Origin: Candidatus Aenigmatarchaeota archaeon
GTDB taxonomy: Archaea > Aenigmatarchaeota > Aenigmatarchaeia > GW2011-AR5
Assembly (NCBI GenBank): GCA_016198685.1
Contig: JACQID010000006.1
Location: forward strand, 1 to 64,000
Length of the DNA: 64,000 bases
Direction: 5' to 3'
Shown here: positions 19,049-28,944 of the stretch, one piece after another
Position numbering within the stretch: position 1 is the stretch's first letter
Layout: the number at the start of each line of letters is the position of its first letter
Made by a program: the position numbers and the translations under genes
The notes under the pieces: model-generated
The model's database searches: none
What the model was told of the DNA's origin: nothing
Seen by the model: only the letters and a program-made list of their open reading frames with translations

Positions 19049-19918
19049 ATGAAAAAAATATTCATGCAACCTCTTTATGACCTTGAACGACCTATGCGTG
19101 TTGCAATATTATTCAGTGGTGGTGCCAGCGCCGCCCTGTCTATGCTCGATGATCCCAATCATGGAAAATTATATATGATTACGGGAGCGGCAACACATAA
19201 TCCCATGGCAAGCGGAATATCTAAGCTGCAGCCGTATATGCAGGTTCTAACATATTCTTCAGAGAACGAGTATTACGAAAGGAATGGCTTGAATCCTAAA
19301 CAACAATCGTCAAAATACAAGTATTGGGATCACGTTATCGACACTCTTGAAGTTTTTCAAGCTGATGCCGTCGCCCTTTCCGGGCTTTTCCAAATAGTAA
19401 GATACCCGGTCATAAGCGAAGTTGGCGTTAAAGGCGAGAGGCATATAGGCCGTTATGCGGACAGAACATTGAACGTGCATCCTGCAGATCTTTCTGTGTT
19501 GTCCGATGGAACAGAATTAATCCGCGCCGGGGATCTTAATCCATATGCAATAAGAAATTTGTCAGGTTGTGAAAGAAAATTCAAGGGTGACAACGCCGTT
19601 TATGATGCATTGAAAGCGGGCGAACAAAGAACGCAATCGACGGTTCACATGGCAACGCGGCAAATAGACGAAGGTCCGATTGTAGTCAGATCGCCTTATG
19701 TAGACGCTACCGGGATCGAGCCGGAGCAATATCAGAAACTTCAGGATTTCATGAAAACTCATTGCGACGGTCCTGCATTCCAGAAGGCAATTGCACTAAT
19801 GGCATCAGGGAGCCTCGCAATAGAAAATTCCGCACTATTTTTGAAAGAAAATAATGTATGGCAGCAATTGCCTTACGGCGGATATCTGATGGACGGTATT
19901 CTTGATCCAAGAGCATGA
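19049..19918 (+). CDS. formyltransferase-like protein (PurN-related)
   Basis: MRVAILFSGGASAALSML; RTLNVHPADLSVL; convergent with purQLM; start chosen at internal ATG. Confidence 0.72.
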   Translation: MKKIFMQPLYDLERPMRVAILFSGGASAALSMLDDPNHGKLYMITGAATHNPMASGISKLQPYMQVLTYSSENEYYERNGLNPKQQSSKYKYWDHVIDTLEVFQADAVALSGLFQIVRYPVISEVGVKGERHIGRYADRTLNVHPADLSVLSDGTELIRAGDLNPYAIRNLSGCERKFKGDNAVYDALKAGEQRTQSTVHMATRQIDEGPIVVRSPYVDATGIEPEQYQKLQDFMKTHCDGPAFQKAIALMASGSLAIENSALFLKENNVWQQLPYGGYLMDGILDPRA

Positions 19919-20692
19919 TCAGAGATTTTTCTTGACATATTCTACTGCATTTCTAAAGATTTCCAGACCTATAGGCTCTTTGCGCTTTCTTGTCCAGAGT
20001 GGATGCTGTTCTGCGAACATGAAGCCTTCAGGATGCGGCATTATTCCCATCACGTTTCCTCTCTCATTGCATATTGCAGCTATATCATCCAGCGAACCGT
20101 TCGGGTTATATGGCATCGAATAATCCCCATCTTTAGGCGCATATCTCAATACTACCATATCGCGCGCGTTCAATTCGGCCACAGTTTCCGGAGGCGCGTC
20201 AAATTTACCCTCACCATGCCGCACCGGAAGTTCAAGTCTATCCATGCCGCGAGTAAACGGGCATTTATTTGAATATACCTTGAGGTCTACCCATGTATCA
20301 ACGAACCTGCCCGACTCATTGTATGTAAGGGTAACTTCCTGCTCTCGTTGCCCGTTTAAATCCGGAAGAAAGCCGCCCTTTACAAGCGCTTGATAACCGT
20401 TGCATATGCCGATCAGTGGCTTTCCGTCTTCGATAAAATTATACATAAATTCGCCCAGGTCCTTTTTCATCTTGACCGCCAGAACTTTGCCGGCAGAAAT
20501 TTCATCGCCGTATGAAAATCCCCCCGGAACCGCCAATATGTCGTATTGTTCAAGCATCCGAGGACTATTTATGATATCTGTAAGATGAACTCTGTACGCA
20601 TCCGCACCCGCCATATTGAATGCATGTTGCGTCTCCCGATCGCAATTGAGACCAAACCCATATATTACGCATGCACGAACATTCCTTGTCAT
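19919..20692 (-). CDS. purQ: phosphoribosylformylglycinamidine synthase, glutaminase subunit
   Basis: LAVPGGFSYGDEISAGK; IGICNGYQALVKGGFLP; GIMPHPEGFMFAEQHPLW. Confidence 0.96.
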   Translation of the reverse strand: MTRNVRACVIYGFGLNCDRETQHAFNMAGADAYRVHLTDIINSPRMLEQYDILAVPGGFSYGDEISAGKVLAVKMKKDLGEFMYNFIEDGKPLIGICNGYQALVKGGFLPDLNGQREQEVTLTYNESGRFVDTWVDLKVYSNKCPFTRGMDRLELPVRHGEGKFDAPPETVAELNARDMVVLRYAPKDGDYSMPYNPNGSLDDIAAICNERGNVMGIMPHPEGFMFAEQHPLWTRKRKEPIGLEIFRNAVEYVKKNL

Positions 20693-20693
20693 G

Positions 20694-23684
20694 TCAATAA
20701 CCTCTGAAGGGCGCCTTCCATGACGACTTCAATTCGTTTATGTCTGCGTTCACGATCTCTCTCCCGTCTATTCCCCTTATTTTCAGGTATGGCGCCCCGG
20801 TAACATGCCCCGCCTGCGAATAGGGAATTCCTCTCATGGAATTCTCGAATTCTACTCCATTGTCGGCAGGCACTGTGACAACAAACCTTCCTGCAGACTG
20901 GGAAAATAATATTTTGTCATCCCGTTCGACGCCGTATGTCGGGACATGCGCAAGGTCTATATCCATCCCGTATCCTCCGGCAAAAGACGACTGCGCCAAA
21001 GCAACGCCGAGCCCGCCCCTGTATACTCCGTGAACAGAGGCAACAAGACCTTTGCTTATGGCATCTGCCACGGATTTGTAGATATTCAGGAACTCCTTAG
21101 CATCTACTTTCGGCACATTAGTTCCTTTGTGTCCCGTCATCTGATAGTATTCAGATCCCCCAAGTTCATCTCTTGTATTACCTATGACATAAACTAGGTC
21201 ACCAGGCTTCTTGACATCCATAGTAACTGCTCTCTTTATATCATCCACCTTGGCTACCGCCGAGATTTGCAGCGTAGGAGGCGCTGATATCCTGTGTTTC
21301 TTTCCTTCATTGTCCACTATCGTGCCGTCCATTGACATACTGTCTTTGCCGGAAACGAAAGGCGTTTGGAATGCAAGACTGTAATCTCGCAGTGCCTTGT
21401 TTGCTCTCACAAGCTGCGCCATTTTGTATTCGGCATCCGGGTTGTCAGCCGAAGGCAAGGGACTCGGCCAGCAGAAATTGTCATTCAGTGGCACTTGGTC
21501 CGGTTTCCCTCCGACAGCTATTGACTTTCTTATAGCTTCGTCTATCGCTATCGCCGCCATATGGTATGTGTCAATGTCAGAGTAAGAAGGATCCAATCCC
21601 GCGGATATCGTTATTCCCTCGTCAGACTCGAGATCCGGCCTTATCATCGCCGCATCGCTGAAAACATCACTCTTTTCGCCTACAAGAGGCTTTATGACGC
21701 TGCTTCCCTGAACTTCATGGTCAAACTGCCTTGCGATGTACTCCTTGCTTGCTATATTCGGTCTTGCGAGTATCGCATAAAGAGCTGCAGTATAATCTTC
21801 AGGAAGGTCCATTACCGGTTCGGATAATCCACGCTGTTCAGGCGGAATCCATGTTGCTTTCAAGTGCATCTTTGGCACGCCATTATGAACAAAATTCATA
21901 TCCAGATAAACGGCAGGCGTTCCGTTATAAAACACTGCAAATTTTCCGGAATTATTGAAGGTTCCTATGTTGCTGACCTCAACACCATGTTTCTTTGCAA
22001 GACGCTGGAGCTCTCCATAGCGAGATGGATCCACGGCAAGCGTCATCCTCTCCTGCGATTCCGACACAAGTATCTGCCATGGATCTAAGCCATAATATTT
22101 TAACGGCACTGCATCAAGATGCATTTCAAAGCCGCCGCTTTTTTGCGCCATCTCGCCTACGGACGAACTAAGTCCGCCCGCGCCGTTGTCCGTGATGCAC
22201 CTGTAAAGTCCTGCATCACGAGCCTCATTCAGGAAATCCATCATCTTCTTCTGTGTATAAGGCGAGCCTATCTGCACATGGCCTGCAGTAATGTTATCTC
22301 CTGCTTCCATGGATGACTGGGTCGCGCCATGGATTCCGTCTATGCCTACGCGGCCTCCTGTCATCACTATAAGATCCCCCGGCAAAACGCTGTTTACATA
22401 TCCAGGCTCGCCGTTTATTTCCGCAGGAATAAGGCCTCCGGCAAAAACATATATCGCCGGTTTTCCCATAAATCCATCATGGAAAAATGTATTGCCATAC
22501 GGAGTAGGAACGCCCATCTTGTTTCCTGCGCTCTCGACCCCGCTTCTTACGCCTTCAAAGATCCTTCCAGGATGCAACCGTGGTTTCAAATTTCCATCAT
22601 ATTGAGGGTTTCCTGTGCAAAATCCGTAAGCTCCAAATATTATTCTGGCACCCTTGCCTGTTCCTCCCGGATCACGCTGCACGCCCAATAAGCCTGTCTC
22701 CGAACCGCCGAATGGCTCTACGTTTGATGGGCTGTTGTGAGTTTCAGCTTTCAGCGCAAGAAGATATTTTTCGTTAAATCCTACTGTTCCTGCGTTATCG
22801 CCTAGTGTGGCCTTGACCCAAGGAAGCTTTGCTTCAAGCTCCTTTGTCGGGGCTTTTATGTAATTATCAAATAATCCGTTTATTACTTCTGTCACATCCG
22901 ACTCTCGATATTCCACGGTTGCGTTGAATATTTTATGCTTGCAATGTTCGGACCACGTCTGCGCGAGAACTTCTATCTCTACATCTGTAAGTTCCCCCGG
23001 AAGCCCCATCATTTTTCTTACCCGTTGTACATCTTCTCTTTGTACATACTGCTGTATGAGGTTCATTTCCTCTGCGTTAAGCGCGAGAGACATCTCACTG
23101 CTCAGGCGCCGTAATCCTGCTTCATCCAAATTAAGATTTACTGTCCCGATAGAGGGCGTTCTGCTTATTTTCACCCTCGGCGGATCATAGGAATACTTTC
23201 CGTCTGCAACATCAGAGTAAGGCACTATATGCCATCTTTGTATGTTGTCATTTGCCAAATATTCTGAAACCAGCCTTTCCACATTCTCCTGACTGATTGC
23301 GCCTCTCAGTAGATACTGAGTCGACGTGTACACCATGCCGTTTTTTCCTCTGGAGTTTCCTGTGATATCACCTATAGCTTCCAAGGCAGTTTCACCTGCC
23401 GTGTCCATGACACCAGGCTTATACCCGATTTCCACAAGATAGTCAAAACTCCTGCCTTGTGCCAACGGGGAGTCAACAGAAGAAACCTCAACTATCGGAT
23501 CTGTAAATAAATCCCGGCACAGACCTTGGATTTCATTAGGAGCCATGTCACTATCTATAGTGTAAGCACGTATCCTTTCCACGCCTTCCAGCGGAATTCC
23601 CGCGCTCTTTGACAAATTAAGTATGCCTTCTGCAATAGGATCTTTCTTGCCTTCCTTAAATCCTACTTCGATTCTGTTGACCAA
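20694..23684 (-). CDS. purL: phosphoribosylformylglycinamidine synthase, synthetase subunit with N-terminal PurS-like extension
   Basis: 996 aa; TWSEHCKHKIFNATVEY, KAETHNSPSNVEPFGGSETG; N-terminal ~200 aa shows two PurS-like segments. Confidence 0.96.
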   Translation of the reverse strand: MVNRIEVGFKEGKKDPIAEGILNLSKSAGIPLEGVERIRAYTIDSDMAPNEIQGLCRDLFTDPIVEVSSVDSPLAQGRSFDYLVEIGYKPGVMDTAGETALEAIGDITGNSRGKNGMVYTSTQYLLRGAISQENVERLVSEYLANDNIQRWHIVPYSDVADGKYSYDPPRVKISRTPSIGTVNLNLDEAGLRRLSSEMSLALNAEEMNLIQQYVQREDVQRVRKMMGLPGELTDVEIEVLAQTWSEHCKHKIFNATVEYRESDVTEVINGLFDNYIKAPTKELEAKLPWVKATLGDNAGTVGFNEKYLLALKAETHNSPSNVEPFGGSETGLLGVQRDPGGTGKGARIIFGAYGFCTGNPQYDGNLKPRLHPGRIFEGVRSGVESAGNKMGVPTPYGNTFFHDGFMGKPAIYVFAGGLIPAEINGEPGYVNSVLPGDLIVMTGGRVGIDGIHGATQSSMEAGDNITAGHVQIGSPYTQKKMMDFLNEARDAGLYRCITDNGAGGLSSSVGEMAQKSGGFEMHLDAVPLKYYGLDPWQILVSESQERMTLAVDPSRYGELQRLAKKHGVEVSNIGTFNNSGKFAVFYNGTPAVYLDMNFVHNGVPKMHLKATWIPPEQRGLSEPVMDLPEDYTAALYAILARPNIASKEYIARQFDHEVQGSSVIKPLVGEKSDVFSDAAMIRPDLESDEGITISAGLDPSYSDIDTYHMAAIAIDEAIRKSIAVGGKPDQVPLNDNFCWPSPLPSADNPDAEYKMAQLVRANKALRDYSLAFQTPFVSGKDSMSMDGTIVDNEGKKHRISAPPTLQISAVAKVDDIKRAVTMDVKKPGDLVYVIGNTRDELGGSEYYQMTGHKGTNVPKVDAKEFLNIYKSVADAISKGLVASVHGVYRGGLGVALAQSSFAGGYGMDIDLAHVPTYGVERDDKILFSQSAGRFVVTVPADNGVEFENSMRGIPYSQAGHVTGAPYLKIRGIDGREIVNADINELKSSWKAPFRGY

Positions 23685-23693
23685 AAGAACACC

Positions 23694-24833
23694 TTATGCA
23701 AATTCCAGAACATTATTTTTTGCGGCATTGACGCCTTTACTATGCATTCTTATTCCGGGCTTTGTCGAGATTTGTCCAATAATCTTAGAGCCTATGTTGT
23801 GCGCCTCGGCTATTTCAATAACCTTCTCCGGCTCAGGTGTGACTATTATCATTCCTTGCCCCATGTTCCACGTCCTATATGCTTCGGCGTCTGTGACATT
23901 ACCTTTGTCTTGAACGTAACGCATTATATCAGCGGGTTCGAGTGGCTCGGTTATTTCCGCGCCGTATCCTGTGGGTTTTAGAACCCTGCCGAGCTTACCG
24001 GGTACGCCGCCTCCTGTAATATGCGCAACGCCGTGAAGGGTCGCTTTCGGTTCGCCATCAAAACCGCCGAACATTTCCGAGACCGCTCTGCTGTATATTT
24101 TTGAGGGATGGAGCACAAGTTCGCCCAATTTTTTTCCATCGTAAGTTTCTTCGTGCCATTCATTCCCGTGAGCGGAACCCAGAGCCTTTCTTACAAGAGA
24201 AAGCCCATTGGATCTGAAGCCGTTCTCTCTTAACGCGACTAAGTAATCACCAGGCCTTATGGCTTTTCCTGTTATCAACCTTCCTTTTCTTCCAAACCAT
24301 ACGAGACCGGCTCCCCAGTTATAGTTGAAAGGACTGTATCCTCGCACACGCGCCCCCAGCTCAGCAATTTCGCCGTTCACTATAGCTACATTGGCATCTC
24401 CTGCCGCGCCAATATAGCCTTTTGCAAGCTCTTTTACAAGGCCTATATAAGATTTGTCGTTTTCTTCCAGCGTTCTGACATCAAGAACAGAACCTATCAG
24501 CACCGGCTCGGCGCCGTATCTCACTGCATCGTCACATACCATTGCGAAAAGGTCGTAGGCTGCCGTGTCATGCCTTCCCATTCTTTCTGCAATCTCGGTT
24601 TTAGTCCCGATACCGTCGAAACCCATGTTCATGTAAGCATCGGATGGCAAACCGCCTACATGGACTGCGCGCAGTCCTGAAAAATCATCGAAAAGTTCCA
24701 CAACCTGGCCTAATCTGCCTTCCCTGTTTTGCCACGTGTACTTGGCAGCTTCGTAAAGAACTCTAGACGCATCATCGCCGAGGTCGATGTTGACTCCCGC
24801 ACTTCGGTACTCCATACCCTGCGACATGTCCAA
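23694..24833 (-). CDS. purM: phosphoribosylformylglycinamidine cyclo-ligase (AIR synthetase)
   Basis: GFDGIGTKTEIAERMGRHDTAAYDLFAMVCDD; GVAHITGGGVPGKLGRVL; MGQGMIIV. Confidence 0.95.
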   Translation of the reverse strand: MDMSQGMEYRSAGVNIDLGDDASRVLYEAAKYTWQNREGRLGQVVELFDDFSGLRAVHVGGLPSDAYMNMGFDGIGTKTEIAERMGRHDTAAYDLFAMVCDDAVRYGAEPVLIGSVLDVRTLEENDKSYIGLVKELAKGYIGAAGDANVAIVNGEIAELGARVRGYSPFNYNWGAGLVWFGRKGRLITGKAIRPGDYLVALRENGFRSNGLSLVRKALGSAHGNEWHEETYDGKKLGELVLHPSKIYSRAVSEMFGGFDGEPKATLHGVAHITGGGVPGKLGRVLKPTGYGAEITEPLEPADIMRYVQDKGNVTDAEAYRTWNMGQGMIIVTPEPEKVIEIAEAHNIGSKIIGQISTKPGIRMHSKGVNAAKNNVLEFA

Positions 24834-24902
24834 TTAATATCATAAGTCTTTTTATTTCTTAATCAACGATAGGAAAATATCGCTACCACATGATGTTTGT
24901 CG

Positions 24903-25262
24903 CTATTTCTTCCGGTATCCAAAAATCTTGTCGTAGTGTTTATGGTCTATGATTTCCAGAACGAAGCATATTATCTCTACTGCACTGCCTTTCATGGTAT
25001 AAAGCATTCTCCAGTATCCCGTAAGGTCAACAACCCACAAGTTGTCTATATTGTATCCGCTTCTTTTCGCTATCGCTTTCGGAACGGCGTCACCGTATTG
25101 CGGGTTGACTTTTATCAGTTCGATTTTCTGCTTTATGGATTTGAGCAGTTGCTGATGTTCCGAATTCCCTACGTTCTTTGCCTGTTCCTCGCCTACGAGT
25201 CTATTGAGACTCTCAAATTCCTCAGCGGCATTTCCTATTAGCTGAACCCGCACAGGCTTCAT
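24903..25262 (-). CDS. RelE-superfamily-like toxin
   Basis: NLWVVDLTGYWRMLYTMKGSAVEIICFVLEIIDHKHYDKIFGYRKK resembles RelE-fold toxins; overlaps upstream partner by 4 nt. Confidence 0.75.
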   Translation of the reverse strand: MKPVRVQLIGNAAEEFESLNRLVGEEQAKNVGNSEHQQLLKSIKQKIELIKVNPQYGDAVPKAIAKRSGYNIDNLWVVDLTGYWRMLYTMKGSAVEIICFVLEIIDHKHYDKIFGYRKK

Positions 25263-25591
25263 ATCTCAATTACCTTGCTCCTCTCGATGAAGTCGATGAA
25301 TCTAGAATCATTATTTTCTATCCACGATATGCCTTTAGGACCTATCATGACAGACCCCTTGTCTTCCAGATAAGCAAGTATGAGCCGCAAGGTCTGATCC
25401 ATTACCTTGTTCCTCAGATTCCTTTTCAACCCTTCCATTGAAATCGGTCCGTCCGCTTCCTTGAGAGTCTTTTCGACCATAAGAACTGTTTTGAGGGTGG
25501 GCCAGTGGTGTATATTGCCGCCTAGCCTGATGTTCACAGGACTTTTTTCCTTGTATGCAGCGTTCATCTTTTTACTTATCCAAGAATACAT
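25259..25591 (-). CDS. winged-helix partner (candidate antitoxin) of the RelE-like ORF
   Basis: 110 aa; KTVLMVEKTLKEADGPISMEGLKRNLRNKVMDQTLRLILAYLEDKGSVMI wHTH pattern; precedes toxin with overlapping ORFs. Confidence 0.65.
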   Translation of the reverse strand: MYSWISKKMNAAYKEKSPVNIRLGGNIHHWPTLKTVLMVEKTLKEADGPISMEGLKRNLRNKVMDQTLRLILAYLEDKGSVMIGPKGISWIENNDSRFIDFIERSKVIEI

Positions 25592-25619
25592 ATAAATCTA
25601 TATGCATATAGATTTATAT
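25590..25619. promoter_or_regulatory. 30-bp perfect palindrome over the start codon of the toxin-antitoxin-like operon
   Basis: ATATAAATCTATATGCATATAGATTTATAT equals its reverse complement. Confidence 0.85.
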
Positions 25620-25667
25620 ATAAGCATAACGCATTTGCTTTTAGCGCAATTGGAATTACCAGATGCA

Positions 25668-26023
25668 TCAAATCCTTAGCCACATCTTCCTGTCGGCTTT
25701 CAGCGCCTTGATGATGCGCCTGTCTCCGATAAGATGGCTAACGAAAGACATGGTGCCTGCAATCGTAAGAATGATTGAAGATGTCGCAAAGAAGAGAAGC
25801 GCACACTCAATAATTCTGAAAGTGAACGTATGCGGAAACCTTCTGTGAAAATGGTTCTCTTTGCGTAATTCCTATGCAAGAAAAAGGCATAGCTTGCTAA
25901 TATGACTTTTATCAGATTGAGAGCTGTGGAACTCCTATACAATTCAACGAGCGACACTATCAGTATATAGATGACGACAATCATGAATATTACGCTTATC
26001 CTAGACATGGAATGAAAAAACAT
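25668..26023 (-). pseudogene. small membrane protein disrupted by a frameshift near 25845
   Basis: Frame 1 gives MFFHSMSRISVIFMIVVIYILIVSLVELYRSS...HRNYAKR; another frame continues ENHFHRRFPHTFTFRIIECALLFFATSSIILTIAGTMSFVSHLIGDRRIIKALKADRKMWLRI*. Confidence 0.5.
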
Positions 26024-26229
26024 TTAATGAGATGCTTGACATTGACGGTCATTACGAACTATTGACTCATATATTGGCAATAGGCAAAAAATAACCTGAA
26101 AGTCGTTTCTATGTAAAAGTCTAAATAATGTGTTATAACTGAGATAAATAGAGAATATGTCTCGGACATGGATCAAGAAGAATGATTTTACGTGAAATCT
26201 CGTCTATGTGTATAACATAAAATCTAATA

Positions 26230-26721
26230 TTAAATTTCCCTTGCCTGGACGCCGTGACCGTATCGGTTTATGTCCCAGGTCTCCATGCCGCCGCCAAGGA
26301 CAGGCATGTGAGTTCCGTAATCCCATGCAAAGGTAGCATCCTCAAGCAATTTTTCTGATGAAGCGGGCTCGGAATCTTGTTTATCATAAGCCTGCCTGAA
26401 GGCATCTATATCTGCCGGCGAATAACTGCCGCTCTCATCAAGGTAAAATGCAACGTCTATTTCCCCTGAAGCAGCTCTTTCTATATGAGAAATCCTTATT
26501 TTTTCTCCATCGAGCACGGCATTGCATCTATATTCTCCGCTGGGAAACCTGAATTCAAAGAGAATTTTTCCGGCTCTGCTGTTTTCCAGCATATCCTTTA
26601 CCGTCCTATAGACATCCTGCCTGCTCGTTATTTTGTCTATCTCCCCAATATCCTCGTTCAGACGATCGAAAGGGCCTGGATGGTACATATGAATAAAACG
26701 CAACAAATCATTATATAACAA
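26230..26721 (-). CDS. hypothetical protein
   Basis: 163 aa ORF; acidic, no clear family. Confidence 0.55.
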   Translation of the reverse strand: MLYNDLLRFIHMYHPGPFDRLNEDIGEIDKITSRQDVYRTVKDMLENSRAGKILFEFRFPSGEYRCNAVLDGEKIRISHIERAASGEIDVAFYLDESGSYSPADIDAFRQAYDKQDSEPASSEKLLEDATFAWDYGTHMPVLGGGMETWDINRYGHGVQAREI

Positions 26722-26737
26722 GTCCCATGCCCGATAA

Positions 26738-26761
26738 TTTCAATCAGATAGCTGATTGAAA
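26738..26761. promoter_or_regulatory. inverted repeat TTTCAATCAG-ATAG-CTGATTGAAA in a divergent intergenic region
   Basis: 10-bp perfect arms between divergent ORFs 26230-26721 (-) and 26794-27594 (+). Confidence 0.7.
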
Positions 26762-26793
26762 ACATATTTTTCAGGAAACAAAAGCTTATATAG

Positions 26794-27594
26794 TTGCTAC
26801 TGATTAATAGTAAAATGATGTCTATAAAATCACCTGAATACGCGGCAAAAATCTCAGGAAAATACAACGGTTACATCGCCAAGCTGAATGATGCAATGAA
26901 CGCCGTAAAGGGCGTCCCTAGCATGAGCCATACTGTTGATGAAATGGCAAAACAAATAACCCTATATCAGGACAAGCTAAGAAAAATACAGGCTTACGCT
27001 CAAAATTTTGCATCCGTTAACAATTCCATGGCGGACAATGTTATGGGTCTCAGGTCGCAGCTAAAGGATGGCGAATATGTAAAGGCTACGCGCGACCTTT
27101 ACGATGGCAACTTTCTTGTTGAGATGTTCCCGGTATCATATGCTCAGATGAGCCGTCCTATTGAACAAATAAAACGGTCGCCAGGCGAAACCGTTTACAT
27201 GCTTAATGATGACGGCCACTATCCTACTGTAGGCAATATGCGAAATCTGATTGATGCGGCTTCGCAGATGCCGGAATTCACCATGAAGGAGCTGATGAGC
27301 TGCAAGAATCTCGGCGTAAAGGGCGATGTTCTCACCAGGGCCGTAAACGAACTGATACGCTGCGGCATTATAGTCCCGATAGAAGTGCATAAGGCCACTG
27401 GGCCTGAAATATCAGCCGCATATACTGCTCCGGCTCAAGCATCGACAAATACTGAAATTCATCAAGGCAATGATGGTGACGATACACTCTTATTTGACGG
27501 AAGCGGCGTCCTCATCGGCAGGGCACGCAATGTCTCTGCTGAAATGAGGCAGCAAGTGAATGCTGAATATGCCCGCGAGAGAAGGGGCCGGTAA
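26794..27594 (+). CDS. hypothetical protein (start possibly at 26817 or 26820)
   Basis: 266 aa ORF; predicted helical N-terminal half. Confidence 0.55.
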   Translation: MLLINSKMMSIKSPEYAAKISGKYNGYIAKLNDAMNAVKGVPSMSHTVDEMAKQITLYQDKLRKIQAYAQNFASVNNSMADNVMGLRSQLKDGEYVKATRDLYDGNFLVEMFPVSYAQMSRPIEQIKRSPGETVYMLNDDGHYPTVGNMRNLIDAASQMPEFTMKELMSCKNLGVKGDVLTRAVNELIRCGIIVPIEVHKATGPEISAAYTAPAQASTNTEIHQGNDGDDTLLFDGSGVLIGRARNVSAEMRQQVNAEYARERRGR

Positions 27595-27789
27595 TTTCGA
27601 AAGCTAAAATTTCTTATTTCGTGGAATTTTAAAATATATTATTTGGTGTCTATGACATTCCCCGGATGACCGCTACTGAAGTGGCATCGTATGCCCCAAC
27701 AATGCCTGAACATCGCGGTGGCTGCCGCCAGAAAATCCGGAATTTGCATCTTAGATCACCGACTGATGCGGGATTATTTTCAGCCAGAT

Positions 27790-28533
27790 TCAACGCTTTA
27801 TTATCTTGCCATGTTCCTTCAGAAGGATTAACGAACCCGCAGCCATTGCTGCCAATGGCATGAATACTGCCAGCCTCTGGAGGAGCCCCGCAAGTGCGCC
27901 GCTGTTCGTCAGGTAAAGGTATCCGAATATCACAGAAAGAAGCGCCGACAGTAGAAGATACAGACTGTACTTTCCTATTTCGCTCCCTTTTATCCCTGCA
28001 TAGAACAAGAACATCGCTATTATGCCAAAAATTACAGGCATCATGTTTATCGCATTATGGGTAAGCCCTGTGTTAGTTGTGTTGACACAACCAACGTCGC
28101 ACGGAAAGACGCCAAGAAGAAATGTGAAGGCTCCGCTCAGAACAAGCGCAACTGCGCCTGCCTTGTCCGCATGGTTCTTGGCAACATTCCTGAAGAGCCC
28201 TGCGCCAAAACCTGCTATCGAAAGCCCGAGCATGAAGAAAACGCTGTTCATGACCGCAGCAACCGGGCTTCCTTTGGCGCCAAGCTCGCTTATGGCATTA
28301 CTTGCATGATCATACCCCGGCACAGCCGCTCCCAAAACAACGAGAGATATCGCAAACAGCAAAGGCCCTGCTGCCCCAAACGCGAGCAAAGTCCTGTCAA
28401 CATCAATCCTATCCGTCTTCATGTTGATAATACGGCGAAGGCGGGATATAAAGAATTCAGTCATTGGCAAGCTCTTGCTCCTTTCGACCTTAGCCACTAA
28501 GAAAGCTTGACCATATTCTTCTGTCAGTGTCAA
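27790..28533 (-). CDS. DUF998-like membrane protein
   Basis: LAFGAAGPLLFAISLVVLGAAVPGYDHASNAISELGAKGSPVAAVMN ... GVFPCDVGC pattern. Confidence 0.8.
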   Translation of the reverse strand: MTLTEEYGQAFLVAKVERSKSLPMTEFFISRLRRIINMKTDRIDVDRTLLAFGAAGPLLFAISLVVLGAAVPGYDHASNAISELGAKGSPVAAVMNSVFFMLGLSIAGFGAGLFRNVAKNHADKAGAVALVLSGAFTFLLGVFPCDVGCVNTTNTGLTHNAINMMPVIFGIIAMFLFYAGIKGSEIGKYSLYLLLSALLSVIFGYLYLTNSGALAGLLQRLAVFMPLAAMAAGSLILLKEHGKIIKR

Positions 28534-28790
28534 AACCTCTTTCTATATGCGTATCGCTTCACAAATGACTCAGAAATAATATAGCGCCTACGATGGTTAT
28601 GAGAACTGAGTATATTTGCTAAATTGGAAAAGCCTAAATTATTTGTCAACGCAAACAAAAATGTTGCAAACATATCAACAAAAATGAGACTGAAAATCGT
28701 ACTGATATGGGATGTAGAATGGTCTATATCCAGCAAAATACCGAAAACATAAATTACGGCTATCAAAGGAAATAATATATGATATCCCAA
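28530..28790 (-). CDS. hypothetical membrane protein
   Basis: 86 aa; hydrophobic. Confidence 0.3.
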   Translation of the reverse strand: MGYHILFPLIAVIYVFGILLDIDHSTSHISTIFSLIFVDMFATFLFALTNNLGFSNLANILSSHNHRRRYIISESFVKRYAYRKRF

Positions 28791-28944
28791 ATTAAGCGGA
28801 ATTAATGCCCTAAGACGAAAATAAATACTACGTTAAGAAATCCTCCAATCCTATGTGTTCCATATAGCGCATAATTATGCGAGTCTTGCCTCTTTATGAG
28901 GATTCAGATAGTGAAGAGAACGTGAAAGATACTGTCAATTCATA

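Noticed and set aside
20836-24163. Numerous ORFs antisense to purL and purM
   Set aside because: Shadow ORFs opposite strongly recognisable enzymes.
27600-27790. Intergenic segment with CTGA/GATGA words suggesting a C/D box sRNA
   Set aside because: Box spacing does not fit an archaeal C/D guide RNA; no terminal stem seen.
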